DNA of 64,000 nucleotides from DASYXZ01 sp035308965. Its GTDB lineage: Bacteria; Acidobacteriota; Terriglobia; UBA7540. Made by a program: the position numbers and the translations under genes. Below the pieces are notes generated by a model, which was given only the letters and a program-made list of their open reading frames with translations, did no database searches and had not been told where the DNA came from. Every line of letters starts with the position of its first letter. Position 1 is the stretch's first letter. The stretch lies in the NCBI GenBank assembly GCA_035308965.1, contig DATGFN010000011.1:151863-215862 (forward strand), given 5' to 3'. This document shows positions 23,299 to 31,741 of the stretch, one piece after another.

Positions 23299-25395
23299 TC
23301 ACACAAATTTGAAAATGGGACGGCCTTCCATCCACGCCGGCCGTTCCACGCCGAACAGTTCAAGGGCCGTTGGCGCCATGTCTTCAATGCCCGGGTCTTT
23401 GGCCTCGATCTTCCGGTTGGAGAAGAGAACTCCCGGAACCAGCACCGGGTCAACCGAATGGTCGCCACTCCATGCTTTGCGGTTATCCTCGAAAACCTTT
23501 GCGGTGACTTTGCCGACGGCGGCATCCCATGACGTGCGGTAGCCATCGCTGTATCCAATAATCAGATCCGGGGCTTCGGCGAGATACGGCCCGCGGTACA
23601 GAGCACTGCTGGCGTAGACGTGTCCGATCCCCGTGGCGTTCTTCTCCTCGTCCTTGAGATTCGAAAGCTTTTGGATCAACTCCTGCTTAAGCGCCTCAGC
23701 TTCCGCTCCAGATTTCACTGTCCCCTGCGCTTCCCGGCCTTTTACATTCAGGTAGAGCCCGCCAAGCCCCAGCGTGTAGGCGCGCGTCCCACTCCAATCC
23801 ACGCCTTTGAAGTAGCGGCCGCTCTCCGTCGCGCCATGTTCGAGTTTCAAGTAACCATTGTCGCGCAGCCACGCATTCAGGTTGATCCCGCGGTTGAAGG
23901 AAGTGAATCCATGATCGGAGAGCACGAAAACAACCGTGTCAGGATCGGCGTGTTCGAGCGCCACTCCCACCAACTTGTCCACGCGTTGATAGAGGTCCTC
24001 AATGGTGCGGGCATAGGGACTTTTGCCATCGGCATGGCCGCTAAGGTAGCGGTAAAACATGTGCTGCACGCGGTCGCTGGTATCAAAGACGCAGGCCACG
24101 ACTCCGCGGCGCGTCTTTTCCAGAGCGTTGCGGAACATGGCCTCGCGTTCATCCATTAGCTTATAGGTTTGGTCGAGAAACTCGCCTTCATTGATTACGC
24201 CCTCGTTCAGCGCCCAGGTGTCCTCGGCCATGCCAAGGGTGGAATAGCTGCCGAGCAATTTGGCGAGATAGGCGGCGTAATACGATGGATGGCTGATGGG
24301 CAACGCCGGACATTCCGGGTCAATTTGTAGGGGTGAAACGTAAAGCGAGAAATGAGGCTCGGTCTCAGTCACCATAAACCGCGCGATCCCGTTGACCTTG
24401 ATGCCTAGAGCCGCTTTGAATTTCAACTTCACCCACGGGGTATAACTGCCAGCCTTCAGTGGGTACACGGCATCCTGAATCTCGAGTACGGAATTGTTTC
24501 CCTGGATTCGAATGCGAAACGGGATGGCCAGAGGCGCGGCGTTTTCGTGCAGAATATCTTCCGGGCCTTCGAGCGAACCTTCAAACCCATCCGCCGTGCG
24601 TTTTAACGGATAGCGGCTGCCATTTTCAAACGTGGCTTCCCCCACGCGTGTGGTGAAGTGTGAAAAGCTGCCCTGCGTGCCGCGCAAGTCGGGAGTGGAC
24701 ATGGCGGACAGCAATCTACCGTTGAATTTATCAGGAGGGAAGGTGATGGGCACACGGATGATGGTGGATCCGATCTGCTGTTTCCCTAGGATGGTCCAGA
24801 AGGGAACGCTCTTGCGCCTCAACTCCACGTGCGATCCGGAAAGCGGAATTCGCAGGCGCCCAAGCTTCAAAACGCGGCCAGGAGGGTACACTTTTGCGGC
24901 GGCCAATTCCGGAACATAACTCTTCATATTCCGATTCAGGAAATCGAAGATGTTGTGTTTGGCAGGATTCACTCCCGTAGCGAAAGTGGACCAAGCCACA
25001 GGGGAAAGCGCCGGAAATGTGGTCCGAAGCCGCGAGTACGAACCTTGCTCCTTCAGCCGCGAAAGGTTCGGCAGCTTGCCTTCACCCATGAACTTTTCCG
25101 TCAGCTTCGGATCCAGGCCGTCCAATCCGAGAAAGATCACTTTCTTCACGCGCGCCTTGCGAAATCCTCCCCGGCGCCGCACCAGCCGCCAGGCCATCCG
25201 CAAGGGCCATAAGAAAAGGGAAAAGATACTAAGGATGAACCCGGTCAGCAGACTGAGGAGGGAACCGAGAAATGCGAATCCGGCGCCAGGGCCCACGTAA
25301 CCGAGCAAGACGCCATTCGAGTGTCCGTGATGGGTGAGCTGGTATGCGACGCAAGCCAAAAAAAACGCGCCGCCCACCAGGTCCTTCCGCTTCAT
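23299..25395 (-). CDS. Membrane-anchored type I phosphodiesterase/nucleotide pyrophosphatase-like protein
   Basis: 698 residues. Two hydrophobic segments near the N terminus (about 7-22 and 33-65) anchor it. The alkaline-phosphatase-superfamily core then begins: LGLDGLDP (Asp92, Asp95 metal ligands), nucleophile region PALSPVAWSTFATG with Ser131 at the attacked position, and GVNPAKHNIFDFL. The distal metal site is VFVLSDHGFTSF and the final WSGDHSVDPVLVPGV. A paralogue of the same length lies at 26288-28297. Its ATG overlaps the upstream gene by 4 bp (ATGA). It probably hydrolyses or transfers a phosphodiester substrate on the outer face of the inner membrane; the substrate is unknown. Confidence 0.88.
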   Translation of the reverse strand: MKRKDLVGGAFFLACVAYQLTHHGHSNGVLLGYVGPGAGFAFLGSLLSLLTGFILSIFSLFLWPLRMAWRLVRRRGGFRKARVKKVIFLGLDGLDPKLTEKFMGEGKLPNLSRLKEQGSYSRLRTTFPALSPVAWSTFATGVNPAKHNIFDFLNRNMKSYVPELAAAKVYPPGRVLKLGRLRIPLSGSHVELRRKSVPFWTILGKQQIGSTIIRVPITFPPDKFNGRLLSAMSTPDLRGTQGSFSHFTTRVGEATFENGSRYPLKRTADGFEGSLEGPEDILHENAAPLAIPFRIRIQGNNSVLEIQDAVYPLKAGSYTPWVKLKFKAALGIKVNGIARFMVTETEPHFSLYVSPLQIDPECPALPISHPSYYAAYLAKLLGSYSTLGMAEDTWALNEGVINEGEFLDQTYKLMDEREAMFRNALEKTRRGVVACVFDTSDRVQHMFYRYLSGHADGKSPYARTIEDLYQRVDKLVGVALEHADPDTVVFVLSDHGFTSFNRGINLNAWLRDNGYLKLEHGATESGRYFKGVDWSGTRAYTLGLGGLYLNVKGREAQGTVKSGAEAEALKQELIQKLSNLKDEEKNATGIGHVYASSALYRGPYLAEAPDLIIGYSDGYRTSWDAAVGKVTAKVFEDNRKAWSGDHSVDPVLVPGVLFSNRKIEAKDPGIEDMAPTALELFGVERPAWMEGRPIFKFV

Positions 25396-26291
25396 CGCAG
25401 CTTCCCCTCGACGAACGGAACTTCCCAGACCTTTTCATGCTGGATGGGCCCGTGCCCGAAGTAACCGTCTTCCCCGAATAATTCCCCGTGGTCGGCACAA
25501 ATCGTGATGTAAGTATTCTTGGGAACGGTATCGAAAAGTTCTTCCACCACGCCGTCGAGGTATTTGACGGCCGTGATCTGACGCTGGCGGAGCTCCTCGA
25601 GTTTGCGTTTGTCAAAGAACTTATCTTTGCGCGCGCGCAGCTTGCCGCCCACTACTTCATCATCCAGGTGCTTGAAGACGCCGTGCACACCGCTAATGCG
25701 CGGCCACTGGTCCGGGGGCTCGTCCGGCAAAGCATATGGATAGTGTGTCTCGCCCACATTCAACAAAAAGAAATTCGGTTTTTCTTCGGAGAATTTCATC
25801 TCTCGAACCATGGCCCGCATGTCATTGTGTTTTTCCATCAATTTAAAAGTGTCGAACCCAGTGTTGAGGATCGTCTTCGGGTTCAGCACCGGCAAGGAAA
25901 CCATGGCGTTGGTTCGATAGCCCAGCGTGTCGTGCAGAAAAATCGGAAGGAATAATTTCGGAACCAGCGACCTGAATTCGATGTTCTTGCAGCCCAGGCG
26001 CTCATTGAATTTCAGGATATCCTTTTTGTAATACTCCGAAGCATAAACGTGCCGGGGGCTGGTATGCGGCATCAGGCCTATCAACATGTTGTAATGCGAA
26101 GGCGAAGTCCAGGAGGCGTATGACCACCGTTTTTCGATCTTACCCAGCTTCTTGATCGTGCGCGGCCGGGCTTGCATCAGGCAGTCGTAGCGGCAACTAT
26201 CGAATACCACCAGAACGTAGTTATTTCGCGCAGCCTTTGAAGACGTTTTCATCAGAGGACCTTGGGCTTCCCGTCGGCGATGTCCATTCAC
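25392..26291 (-). CDS. Sulfatase/phosphodiesterase-like alkaline-phosphatase-superfamily protein
   Basis: 299 residues from a GTG overlapping the upstream stop (GTGA); an internal ATG at 26252 is equally plausible. The core is YVLVVFDSCRYD (Asp31), then ASWTSPSHYNMLIG with Thr62 at the nucleophile position (T-S-P-S-H replaces C-x-P-S-R of true sulfatases), and ITICADHGELFGEDGYFGHG for the second metal site. It is shorter than usual and lacks a C-terminal subdomain. Overlaps of 4 bp at both ends bind it into one translational unit with its two larger relatives. No signal peptide is evident, so it may act in the cytoplasm, unlike its neighbours. Confidence 0.82.
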   Translation of the reverse strand: MNGHRRREAQGPLMKTSSKAARNNYVLVVFDSCRYDCLMQARPRTIKKLGKIEKRWSYASWTSPSHYNMLIGLMPHTSPRHVYASEYYKKDILKFNERLGCKNIEFRSLVPKLFLPIFLHDTLGYRTNAMVSLPVLNPKTILNTGFDTFKLMEKHNDMRAMVREMKFSEEKPNFFLLNVGETHYPYALPDEPPDQWPRISGVHGVFKHLDDEVVGGKLRARKDKFFDKRKLEELRQRQITAVKYLDGVVEELFDTVPKNTYITICADHGELFGEDGYFGHGPIQHEKVWEVPFVEGKLR

Positions 26292-28297
26292 TTTCCCTGC
26301 CGGGTTAGCTGAGTGGTTCGAAACACCGATTGTCCCACCATCTCCTTGGGCGTGGCAATTCCGAATTCAGACAGGATGGTGGGTGCGATGTCGGTGAGGG
26401 CCGGTGACGGCAGCCCGATTCGCTTGTTGCTGAGCAACACACCCGGAACCAGCGTGTAGTCGATGCAATGGTCCCCGCTCCAGGGCTCGATGTTGGGTGA
26501 AATAATGTCGGAGGTAAATTGCCCCAGCACAGTTTCCCATCCCGCTCGATAAGTGCGGTTGTAGCCTACCAACATATCCGGAGCGCTGGCAACGTAGGCG
26601 CCAGAGTAGACGTCCTCCGCCTTGTCAATTCGCGTGACGGGCGCGAGGCCCGTCGCCGGATCCCGAACGGCCAGGAGTTTGCCGCGGATTTCGTTGATCA
26701 GCGCTTCGGCGGTCGCACCAGGCGCCACCGCGCCATAGCGTTCGCGGCCGCTCAGATTCAAATAAAGACCGTTTAGGCCCAGGCCGTAGGCGCGTGTGCG
26801 CGTCCAGTCTACGTCGCTGAAGAGATCGCCGGGTTTGTTTCCGCGATTTGCGTCGGGCTTGAGCACGATGTAACCGTTTTGCAGCAGCCAAGTGTCGAGA
26901 TTGAACGAGCGCTCGAAGGGAGCGAAGCCGTGATCGGACAAAACGATGAGCGTCGTGTTTCCATCCAGCTTGGCCAGAGCCTTGCCCAACATTTGGTCCA
27001 TCTGTGCGTACATGTCTTCCAGCACGCCACCGTATTTCGCGGCCACGTCGGGATCATACGCCGGGTGAACCGGATCGAACGCGCGCCACATCATGTGGCC
27101 GTTCAAATCGAGGCTGGAGAAATATACAAAGAGAAGGCCGTCATGGAATCGAGCCAGCTCCAGATCGAAAAACTTCATTTGCTCGGATAGCACGATGCGC
27201 GCTTGTTCCAGGTATTCGCCGTCGTCGAGGACGTGGGCGGAGAGCGCCTTGGTGTCCTCGGCGATTCCCTGCGTGTAATAGAAGCCCACTTGCTTCCAAA
27301 GATCGATGGCGTAGTTTGGAGGTGTTGAAAGCGGCAGAGGCGGCTGGGAAGGATCGATGTTAATTGGCGAGACGTAAAGCTTGAAGTAAGGATTGACCTG
27401 CTTCAGATAAATCCTGCAAATGCCTGTGGAGCTTTGCAGCAACGGAACCAACGGAAATTTCACCTGGACCCAGTCACTCCATTCTCCTACGTGAAGGATG
27501 ATCTCCTGATCTCCGATCGAGATTTTCGCCACCGGCTGGTTGGGATCGATCCAAACCGTAAAGTCGACGGAGGCCAGCGGGGCGCCCTTCTTGAAAGTGT
27601 TGGGAGGGCCGAACAATTTGGCGGAAATCCGATTATCCTGCGGCTCGACTTCGTAGACGCGCCCGCCGCTTCGATCGCCGGGCTCTTCCAGCGGGTCGCT
27701 GGTATAGAAGGAAAATACTCCATAGGTGCCTTCCATGTCGGGCGTCCCCATGCCGGCTAGGGTTCGCTCCCTCGATTCGACTGGAGGGAAATTCACCGGC
27801 ATGTGAACCACCGTGGCCGGGACGTTATGTTCATCAAGGATTTGCCAGAAGGCTTTGCCATGCCTTAGCAGCGTGGCTTTGCCGGAAGAGAGAGGCAGAG
27901 ACCAATTTCCCAGATTAAGCACATGGCGGGGAGCTTCCACGCTGGCAATGGAAAAACGCGGCTGCATGGTATCGGGGTCACGATGGATGAAATCAAAAAT
28001 CCCATGCCCGCCGGGATTCATTCCGGTGATGACGTTCGACCATGCCACCGGGCTCTGGGGCGGGATGCTGGTGCCCAACTCGTGAAAGCTGCCCTCGCGC
28101 TCCAATCGCTGGAAGTTCGGCATGCGCCCATCCTGTACGTACCGATGCAGGAGCTGAGGGTCCATGCCATCGATGCCCAGGACAATGACCTTATGGTTTT
28201 GCGACCCATTCATCGGGTGGGAACAACCGGAAAGAAAAGCCGCTGCGACAAGCAGCAACAAAGCTATGAGCCAAAAGTTCGCCACTCGCGCTTTCAT
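26288..28297 (-). CDS. Lipoprotein phosphodiesterase, alkaline-phosphatase superfamily
   Basis: 669 residues from the ATG at 28297, giving a normal lipoprotein signal peptide (MKARVANFWLIALLLLVAAAFLSGC, lipobox LSGC); an in-frame TTG at 28351 is less likely. The core is VIVLGIDGMDP (two Asp metal ligands), IPPQSPVAWSNVITG with Ser as probable nucleophile, MNPGGHGIFDF, VLSDHGFAPF and WSGDHCIDYTLVPGV. The protein resembles the 698-residue neighbour over its whole length, pointing to an old tandem duplication with one copy given a lipid anchor and the other membrane helices. It is the first gene of the trio. The promoter lies in the short divergent gap before the TPR gene. Confidence 0.87.
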   Translation of the reverse strand: MKARVANFWLIALLLLVAAAFLSGCSHPMNGSQNHKVIVLGIDGMDPQLLHRYVQDGRMPNFQRLEREGSFHELGTSIPPQSPVAWSNVITGMNPGGHGIFDFIHRDPDTMQPRFSIASVEAPRHVLNLGNWSLPLSSGKATLLRHGKAFWQILDEHNVPATVVHMPVNFPPVESRERTLAGMGTPDMEGTYGVFSFYTSDPLEEPGDRSGGRVYEVEPQDNRISAKLFGPPNTFKKGAPLASVDFTVWIDPNQPVAKISIGDQEIILHVGEWSDWVQVKFPLVPLLQSSTGICRIYLKQVNPYFKLYVSPINIDPSQPPLPLSTPPNYAIDLWKQVGFYYTQGIAEDTKALSAHVLDDGEYLEQARIVLSEQMKFFDLELARFHDGLLFVYFSSLDLNGHMMWRAFDPVHPAYDPDVAAKYGGVLEDMYAQMDQMLGKALAKLDGNTTLIVLSDHGFAPFERSFNLDTWLLQNGYIVLKPDANRGNKPGDLFSDVDWTRTRAYGLGLNGLYLNLSGRERYGAVAPGATAEALINEIRGKLLAVRDPATGLAPVTRIDKAEDVYSGAYVASAPDMLVGYNRTYRAGWETVLGQFTSDIISPNIEPWSGDHCIDYTLVPGVLLSNKRIGLPSPALTDIAPTILSEFGIATPKEMVGQSVFRTTQLTRQGK

Positions 28298-28448
28298 TGC
28301 GCGACTCAAAGGGAGCCTTCCATACACCGTTGCTGGAGTGTTCTCATTCAATTACTTTAACCATAGCAAAGCGGCAGATTGTCTGCAAATCGGACCGCTT
28401 AGGCGCCCGTGTTTGACTTCGCCTTTGCGCGCCGGGTAACATCGATTC

Positions 28449-29402
28449 GTGAAGCGATTTCCAGGCATCCGGTTTGTTTACGCGGCTCTCTTGCTGCCGC
28501 TCACGTACGGACCGGCCCGCGTTTGCAATGCGTCTATTCTTCAAGACGACTCGGCTGCAGAAGCATCTATTGCGTCCAAGCTCCAAGCCCGCCAACTGGA
28601 CGCGGCGCTGGACGAGGCGCGGCGGGCGGTCAGCCGTTCGCCGAATTCCCCCGTACTCAACCAATTGCTGGGCGTCGCGCTTTTCAAAAAAGGGATGAAT
28701 GAGGAAGCTCGCTCAGCCTTCCGCCGAGCCATCCAACTTGATCCAAGCGTCCCGCAAAATTACTACAACCTGGCCTTGGTCGATTTGAGTGAAAGCAAGG
28801 ATGCCGACGCCGTTCCCAATCTCCAGACTTTCATGCGGCTTGATCCGAAAAATGCAGAAGGACACCTGCTGCTCGGGAGGGCGCTCCACAATCTGAACCA
28901 GACCGAACCCGCGATTCAGGAGTTCAAGAAGGCTTTGGCCCTCGCGCCCAACATCCCGCTGGCGCATTACCACCTCGGCTACGCCTACCAAAGCCAGGGA
29001 GACTTGAAGGAGGCGCTGGAGGAATTCAAAAAGGAAATAACGGCCAACCCAAAGTTTTATGACGCTTACTGGCTGGCGGGCAATATTGAACTCGGAATGA
29101 GAAACCTGGAGAATGCGAAGACATTGTTCCAGCAAGCGATTCGGGTAAAGCCACAGGGCTATCAGGCACATTATGGGTTGGGCAGTGTTTTGCTTGCCCA
29201 AAAGCAATGGGCAGCGGCCGAGGTTGAATTAAAGACTGCGCTCGAACTGAAGCCAGACGAGGTGGAGGCGCACTACGCGCTGGCCCGCGTATACCAGCAA
29301 ATGGGGCGCAAGGAAAATGCTCGCACCGAGTTCGTTATCTGCGCCAAGCTCAATGCCGAGCGCCAGAAGATGAAGCCCGGGATTGCCGCGCAGAACCCCT
29401 GA
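28449..29402 (+). CDS. Exported tetratricopeptide-repeat protein
   Basis: 317 residues from a GTG start. The N terminus (KRFPGIRFVYAALLLPLTYGPARVCNA) is a signal peptide. About seven TPR units follow, for example NYYNLALVDLSESKDADAVPNLQTF, EGHLLLGRALHNLNQTEPAIQEFKKAL, AHYHLGYAYQSQGDLKEALEEFKKEI and AHYALARVYQQMGRKENARTEF, each with the W/G-Y-A pattern of 34-residue repeats. It is a protein-protein interaction scaffold in the periplasm. The CRTAC1 gene starts 20 bp after its stop, so the two are probably co-transcribed. Confidence 0.87.
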   Translation: MKRFPGIRFVYAALLLPLTYGPARVCNASILQDDSAAEASIASKLQARQLDAALDEARRAVSRSPNSPVLNQLLGVALFKKGMNEEARSAFRRAIQLDPSVPQNYYNLALVDLSESKDADAVPNLQTFMRLDPKNAEGHLLLGRALHNLNQTEPAIQEFKKALALAPNIPLAHYHLGYAYQSQGDLKEALEEFKKEITANPKFYDAYWLAGNIELGMRNLENAKTLFQQAIRVKPQGYQAHYGLGSVLLAQKQWAAAEVELKTALELKPDEVEAHYALARVYQQMGRKENARTEFVICAKLNAERQKMKPGIAAQNP

Positions 29403-29422
29403 GGTATGAAGCGGATCTTCCC

Positions 29423-31345
29423 ATGCGACAATTTGAAAAGATTCACATTTCGTTGGTCACGGGAGGAATTCTGCAACTAAAGTCACGCCGCCATAATGCC
29501 CGGACATGCTTGATTTGGTTATTGACTCTGGCTGCTGTGGCGGCGCTTTCTCTTGCCGCGCAGTTTTTGAGCCCTACAACGCCCTTGAGTGCGCAAGGCG
29601 GGCAGAGTCATTCCGGTTCATCGTCGGGCGCTGACCTTCGCCGTAAATCGGGTGCAACGGCGTCGCGGGGAGAGACGGGCAGTCTCGACCAGTTTGCCGA
29701 AGTCTCGAAGCAATCCGGTATTCACTTCACGCTCACCAGCGGCGGCGCGGAAAAGCATTACATCATCGAGGCCAAGGGAGGAGGCGGCGTAGCCTGGCTC
29801 GATTACAACAACGACGGCTTCCCCGACCTTTTCCTTGTGAATGGTTCGACATTTGATAACTGGAAACGCGGCGACAGTCCGCGGTCCGCTCTCTACAAGA
29901 ACAACGGCGATGGCACTTTTACCGACGTCAGCTCGCATTCCGGCCTAGACCACGCCGGCTGGGGAATGGGCGTTTGCGTTGGGGATTACGACAACGACGG
30001 GTGGGACGATCTTTACGTAACTTATTATGGAGGGAACGTCCTCTACCACAACAACGGCGATGGCACGTTTTCCGATGTCACCGAAAAGGCCGGCGTGCGC
30101 GGGCACGGCTGGGGCATGGGTTGCGCCTTCGGGGATTACGATAACGACGGCCGGTTGGACTTGTACGTCGCCAACTATCTGGACGTTGACATCAATCAGC
30201 TGGGCGAGCCGGGCAGCGCGCCCAATTGCACGTACCGCAGCATCGCCACTTTCTGCGGGCCGCGCGGATTGCCGGGAGGGCGCGACATTCTTTTCCACAA
30301 CAACGGGGATGGGACGTTTGAGGATGTCACCGTGCGCGCGGGCATCGATCCGGATAGCTACAGCGGCCTGGGCGTGGTGATGGGCGATTTCGACCGCGAC
30401 GGCCGCCTGGACATTTATGTCGCCAACGATTCCACGCCCAGCTCGCTTTACCACAACAACGGCGATGGGACATTTACCGACATCGCCGTGCCCTCGGGTG
30501 TAGCATACAGCGGCGAAGGACAAGAGCAGGCGGGGATGGGCGTTGATGCCGCCGACTATGACAATGATGGCTGGCCCGATTTGGTGAAGGGCAATTTTTC
30601 CGACGATACCAAGAATCTTTATCACAACAACCGGGACGGGACTTTCACCGACTTGACCTACCCGGCGGGATTGGGGGGCGTGGGCTGGCTCTATACCACC
30701 TTCGGCGCCAAATTTCTGGACTACGATAATGACGGATGGAAGGACATTTTCATTGTCAACGGGCAGGTCTTCCCACAAATTGACAAATACAAAACAGGAA
30801 TTACCTATGCCGAGCGCAACTTGCTTTTCCACAATCGGGGCGGAGCTGCCGCGGGCCCAGCAAATGACATCAAGTTCGACGAAGTGGGCAAAATGTCCGG
30901 CCCAGGATTGGCCATCCAAAAAGTGAGCCGCGGCCTTGCCACCGCCGACTATGACAACGACGGCGATCTGGAAATGATAGTGACCAACATGAATGATTCG
31001 CCCGACTTGCTGCGGCATAAATACAAAAATAAAAATCACTCCATTCTGGTGAAGACGGTGGGAGTGAAAAGTAATCGAGATGGGATCGGAACGGAGATCA
31101 AGATTATTTTCGGCAATAAGACCCAGTACGATTGGGTGCGGAGCGGATCGAGCTATCTTTCTTCCAGCGACTTGCGCGTTCACTTCGGGCTGGGGCAGGC
31201 TGCCGCCATCGAGCGCATGGAATTGCATTGGCCGAGCGGGCAGACGGACATCGTTTCCAACCCGCCAGTCGATAGCGTGATCACGGTCCAGGAAGGCAGG
31301 GGGCTAATCGAAAGTAAGCCATTTCGCAAGGCAAAAGTAAAATAA
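29423..31345 (+). CDS. Secreted CRTAC1-family FG-GAP/ASPIC-UnbV protein
   Basis: 640 residues. An N-terminal hydrophobic segment (LIWLLTLAAVAALSLAAQF) is preceded by about 30 residues, so the true start may lie a little downstream. The body is a beta-propeller with at least seven calcium-binding loops of the D-x-[DN]-x-DG type (DYNNDGFPD, DYDNDGWDD, DYDNDGRLD, DFDRDGRLD, DYDNDGWPD, DYDNDGWKD, DYDNDGDLE), alternating with LYHNNGDGTFTD units that are also near-identical at DNA level. The C-terminal VKSNRDGIGTEI...YLSSSDLRVHFGLG...LHWPSGQ is the ASPIC/UnbV domain. Such proteins are abundant in Acidobacteriota and Bacteroidota, often beside TPR proteins and TonB receptors. The function is probably surface binding or adhesion. 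Confidence 0.93.
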   Translation: MRQFEKIHISLVTGGILQLKSRRHNARTCLIWLLTLAAVAALSLAAQFLSPTTPLSAQGGQSHSGSSSGADLRRKSGATASRGETGSLDQFAEVSKQSGIHFTLTSGGAEKHYIIEAKGGGGVAWLDYNNDGFPDLFLVNGSTFDNWKRGDSPRSALYKNNGDGTFTDVSSHSGLDHAGWGMGVCVGDYDNDGWDDLYVTYYGGNVLYHNNGDGTFSDVTEKAGVRGHGWGMGCAFGDYDNDGRLDLYVANYLDVDINQLGEPGSAPNCTYRSIATFCGPRGLPGGRDILFHNNGDGTFEDVTVRAGIDPDSYSGLGVVMGDFDRDGRLDIYVANDSTPSSLYHNNGDGTFTDIAVPSGVAYSGEGQEQAGMGVDAADYDNDGWPDLVKGNFSDDTKNLYHNNRDGTFTDLTYPAGLGGVGWLYTTFGAKFLDYDNDGWKDIFIVNGQVFPQIDKYKTGITYAERNLLFHNRGGAAAGPANDIKFDEVGKMSGPGLAIQKVSRGLATADYDNDGDLEMIVTNMNDSPDLLRHKYKNKNHSILVKTVGVKSNRDGIGTEIKIIFGNKTQYDWVRSGSSYLSSSDLRVHFGLGQAAAIERMELHWPSGQTDIVSNPPVDSVITVQEGRGLIESKPFRKAKVK

Positions 31346-31393
31346 TTGTAAATTAAGTTGTTGTAATTTTACTCGATCGAGAATGCGAAATAC

Positions 31394-31461
31394 AGGATTC
31401 CGTATATAGGATTCCGTATTTTTGTGGCTGGCAGTGAATATCCAATTAGGATTCCATGTAT
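31394..31461 (+). promoter_or_regulatory. Three upstream repeats, possible enhancer-binding-protein sites
   Basis: AGGATTCCGTAT occurs at 31394-31405 and 31408-31419, and AGGATTCCATGTAT at 31448-31461. The first copy extends to ATACAGGATTCCGTAT, a partial dyad with ATAC/GTAT ends. They lie roughly 65-130 bp upstream of the predicted sigma-54 start, the usual position of activator sites. Confidence 0.45.
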
Positions 31462-31498
31462 TTTCAATAAGATAGACAGGTTCAATTAGATTTTTGAT

Positions 31499-31514
31499 TG
31501 GCACGTTTCTTGCT
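31499..31514 (+). promoter_or_regulatory. Sigma-54 (RpoN) -24/-12 promoter
   Basis: TGGCACGTTTCTTGCT matches the consensus TGGCACG-N4-TTGCW at every defined position, with the exact GG-to-GC spacing. Transcription would start near 31525 and run into the TonB-dependent receptor gene at 31742. Confidence 0.72.
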
Positions 31515-31741
31515 TGACATAACTTCGGCGGTCGGGTGTCCACCGTTTTCCAAAAGGGTGCGTCGCCCCTCAGGGCTGTTCTGAATTGACCTTCGTCATT
31601 AAAGGAATCTTAATTTGAAACTGCAAGTTTCCAAGACTTTTTCCTCGTTGGCAAATTCCGAGGCTTCGTCGGAGCCTTACTGTATTTTCAACACCGGAAT
31701 CATTAATCCAAGTTCAATTTTACTCCATGAGGGGGTAGACC

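Larger units (their letters stand above)
31346..31741 (+). other. 396-bp AT-rich promoter region of the TonB-receptor gene
   Basis: Markedly AT-richer than its surroundings. It contains three copies of an AGGATTCC-GTAT repeat, then a sigma-54 promoter motif (both annotated separately), then about 215 nt that would be 5' untranslated leader ahead of the receptor ATG. No coding frame is supported. Confidence 0.6.

Noticed and set aside
29945..31228. A 427-codon antisense frame to the CRTAC1 gene
   Set aside because: It is rich in repeated Val/Ile strings that are simply the reverse reading of the calcium-loop repeats; no start signal or family.
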